Source: Paramecium tetraurelia
Taxonomy: Eukaryota; Ciliophora; Oligohymenophorea; Peniculida; Parameciidae
DNA length: 64,000 bases
NCBI RefSeq assembly: GCF_000165425.1
Contig: NW_001799388.1
Location: forward strand, 186,001-250,000
Reading direction: 5' to 3'
The notes under the pieces are model-generated. The model made no database searches and was not told the origin of the DNA. It saw nothing but the letters and a program-made list of their open reading frames with translations. The position numbers were made by a program, and so were the translations under genes. Positions within the stretch are counted from its first letter, which is position 1. Each line of letters opens with the position of its first letter. Shown here piece by piece: positions 62,620 to 64,000 of the stretch.

Positions 62620-63822
62620 ATGAGTCGTGCTTTATTTTTTAGTAAAAATTACTTAAGCAAAAAATTCAACGTTAGATAGCCAAATGAACTTTATAAGCAA
62701 CTACTTAATAATATTCATCTATTCAAGGCTGATGAATTACAAAAAATTCCATCCGATGAATTAATACATTATATCATATTTTTTGGAACACATCCTGAAC
62801 GTAGAAATTAAGGAGATAAAGCTAAGAAGATTACTTTAGAATGTCTTAAACAATATAAGAAAAAGATGACTAAAAATTCATATGAAATAAATTCATAAAT
62901 ACTTTTATCGCTGAGCAATGTTTTATTGTATGATGATTAGATGGTCCAAGAATTAGTTCAATAGGTGGATCAAGACAAGGAAACTCTTTCAATCAAAGAT
63001 ATGATTAAATTTTAGCATTGTCTCTACAAACTCAATATCCATAATGAAAAGCTAAGTAATTATGTTCTTGATCAATTTCTTAAACAGAAGGAATAAATAG
63101 ATTATTTAGAATACATTCACGACCTTCATATTAGATCAAATCTTCTCTAGATGGGCTTGATTGATGAAAAAATCGTTCTCACTTTGTTATAAGGATTTTA
63201 GGCAAAATTAAATTCAACTTAAAATTCTTATTATACGTCTAAATCTTGCTTTTAATATTGTTAGCTTATGTATAATTTATATCCAGAGATAATTGAGAAA
63301 CCATTTTTTGAATTACACCCCAAAGAAGATAACATATTTGCTGGATTATTTAAGGATTTGATGTAGGACTATGTGATAAGCAAATAACTTGTCGATCGTA
63401 AAAAGTTTTATTAATCTTTTGAATATTATATAAATTTCTAGAATATGAATGTATTGAAAGCCAAAGAAGATGCTATATTGAGAAGCTTAACCGAACTTGA
63501 ATAAAATGTGTAAGATTTACTTAATGCATTAAATTATAAAAACTCAAGAGCACACAGAGTTTTGATTTATGACATAGATTATTTAGTTAAAGATAACATC
63601 ATTTTAACATGTAATGACCCAGTTCATTTCGTGGAAGATTTCGATGGAAAGATCTTAACCATTAATCCAAATCATATCATGTAGAGCAGGTATTCATTTA
63701 TTAATAAGTAGAGGCATTTGAGTGCCACAAATAAATACAAGGTTTTCGACATAAATTATCACGAGTGGATACATTTGAACGAATAACAAAAGATTGACAA
63801 ATTAAAATCGTTAATAGATTGA
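62620..63822 (+). CDS. RAP-domain protein, probably mitochondrial
   Basis: 400 residues in one frame without introns, MSRALFFSKNYLSKKFNVRQ to TGA 63820-63822. The N-terminus is basic, free of acidic residues for 20 positions and amphipathic, as in a mitochondrial presequence. The body is made of helical repeats (NELYKQLLNNIHLFKADELQ, IKDMIKFQHCLYKLNI). The C-terminus matches the RAP domain found in FASTK-like and apicomplexan/ciliate organelle RNA-binding proteins: RVLIYDIDYLVKDN and KYKVFDINYHEWIHLNEQQ. Such proteins act on mitochondrial mRNA or rRNA. The RAP call is by pattern only. Confidence 0.78.
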
Positions 63823-63866
63823 TATATGAATATTGTAAATCAAATATAATTTCATTTTCACCTAAA

Positions 63867-64000
63867 ATGTTTCAGAAGCATAGCTTAGGGGATAAATTTA
63901 GGAATTCTGTCAAGCTTATTCTATTTTCCAATCAAAATTTATATCCGAAACCACACTCTCCTCTTCAATCTAATTATAGAACAAAGGGATAATTATTAAT
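63867..64000 (+). CDS. Start of a further gene (cut by window edge)
   Basis: A frame opens at ATG 63867 (MFQKHSLGDKFRNSVKLILF) and is still open at the window end, 44 codons on, with a protein-like basic composition. Same strand as the RAP gene, 44 bp after it. Too short to name. Confidence 0.5.

Overview
The window is ciliate somatic (macronuclear-type) DNA, almost certainly from Paramecium or a close relative. TAA and TAG are read as glutamine in every recognisable gene and TGA is the only working stop. Introns are tiny (about 20-37 nt, GT...AG, mostly GTA...TAG). Genes are packed with gaps of 20-300 bp on both strands, and the DNA is very AT-rich. About 25 genes or gene remnants can be supported, most of them invisible under the standard code.

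Layout. 1-2.6 kb (-): two tandem paralogous protein kinases with a PH-like N-terminal domain, the first cut by the window edge. 2.8-7.8 kb: a possible small ORF, a secreted Gln/Glu-rich protein (-) and, 30 bp away and divergent, a P4-type phospholipid flippase (+). 8-10.1 kb: a divergent protein kinase with a long tail of Gln encoded almost wholly by TAA/TAG. 10.3-26 kb (-): one uninterrupted 15.7 kb reading frame for a modular surface protein of about 5,230 residues. 26.5-35.1 kb (-): an IP3/ryanodine-receptor-type calcium release channel. 35.3-39 kb: a METTL17/Rsm22-type mitochondrial ribosome assembly factor (+), an amino acid transporter (-) and a small protein with a PIP-degron-like N-terminus (+). 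39-46 kb (-): an LRR-ankyrin protein, an unknown basic/Gln-rich protein, an EF-hand protein and a secreted permuted-papain-fold protein, with a Myb-like remnant (+) between them. 46-49 kb (+): a catalytically degenerate phosphagen-kinase-like protein. 49-50.5 kb (-): SHQ1 and a small overlapping ORF. 51-52.4 kb (+): a decayed MFS transporter. 52.6-54.6 kb: a small coiled-coil gene (-) divergent from an AGC kinase (+). 55.8-57.3 kb (+): Rab GDI. 57.4-61.9 kb (-): a type I membrane protein and a repeat-rich secreted protein with a lectin-like domain. 62.6-64 kb (+): a RAP-domain protein and the start of a further gene.

The genes are ordinary single transcription units rather than operons. Several products share the secretory and membrane systems (flippase, giant surface protein, calcium channel, Rab GDI, two neighbouring secretory proteins), but chance neighbourhood is the default in a ciliate macronucleus. 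Reading frames and introns were assigned by hand translation. The 15.7 kb frame was checked codon by codon from the stop to about position 25,440, and the remaining N-terminal stretch was translated in its first half; other genes were read over their diagnostic parts.
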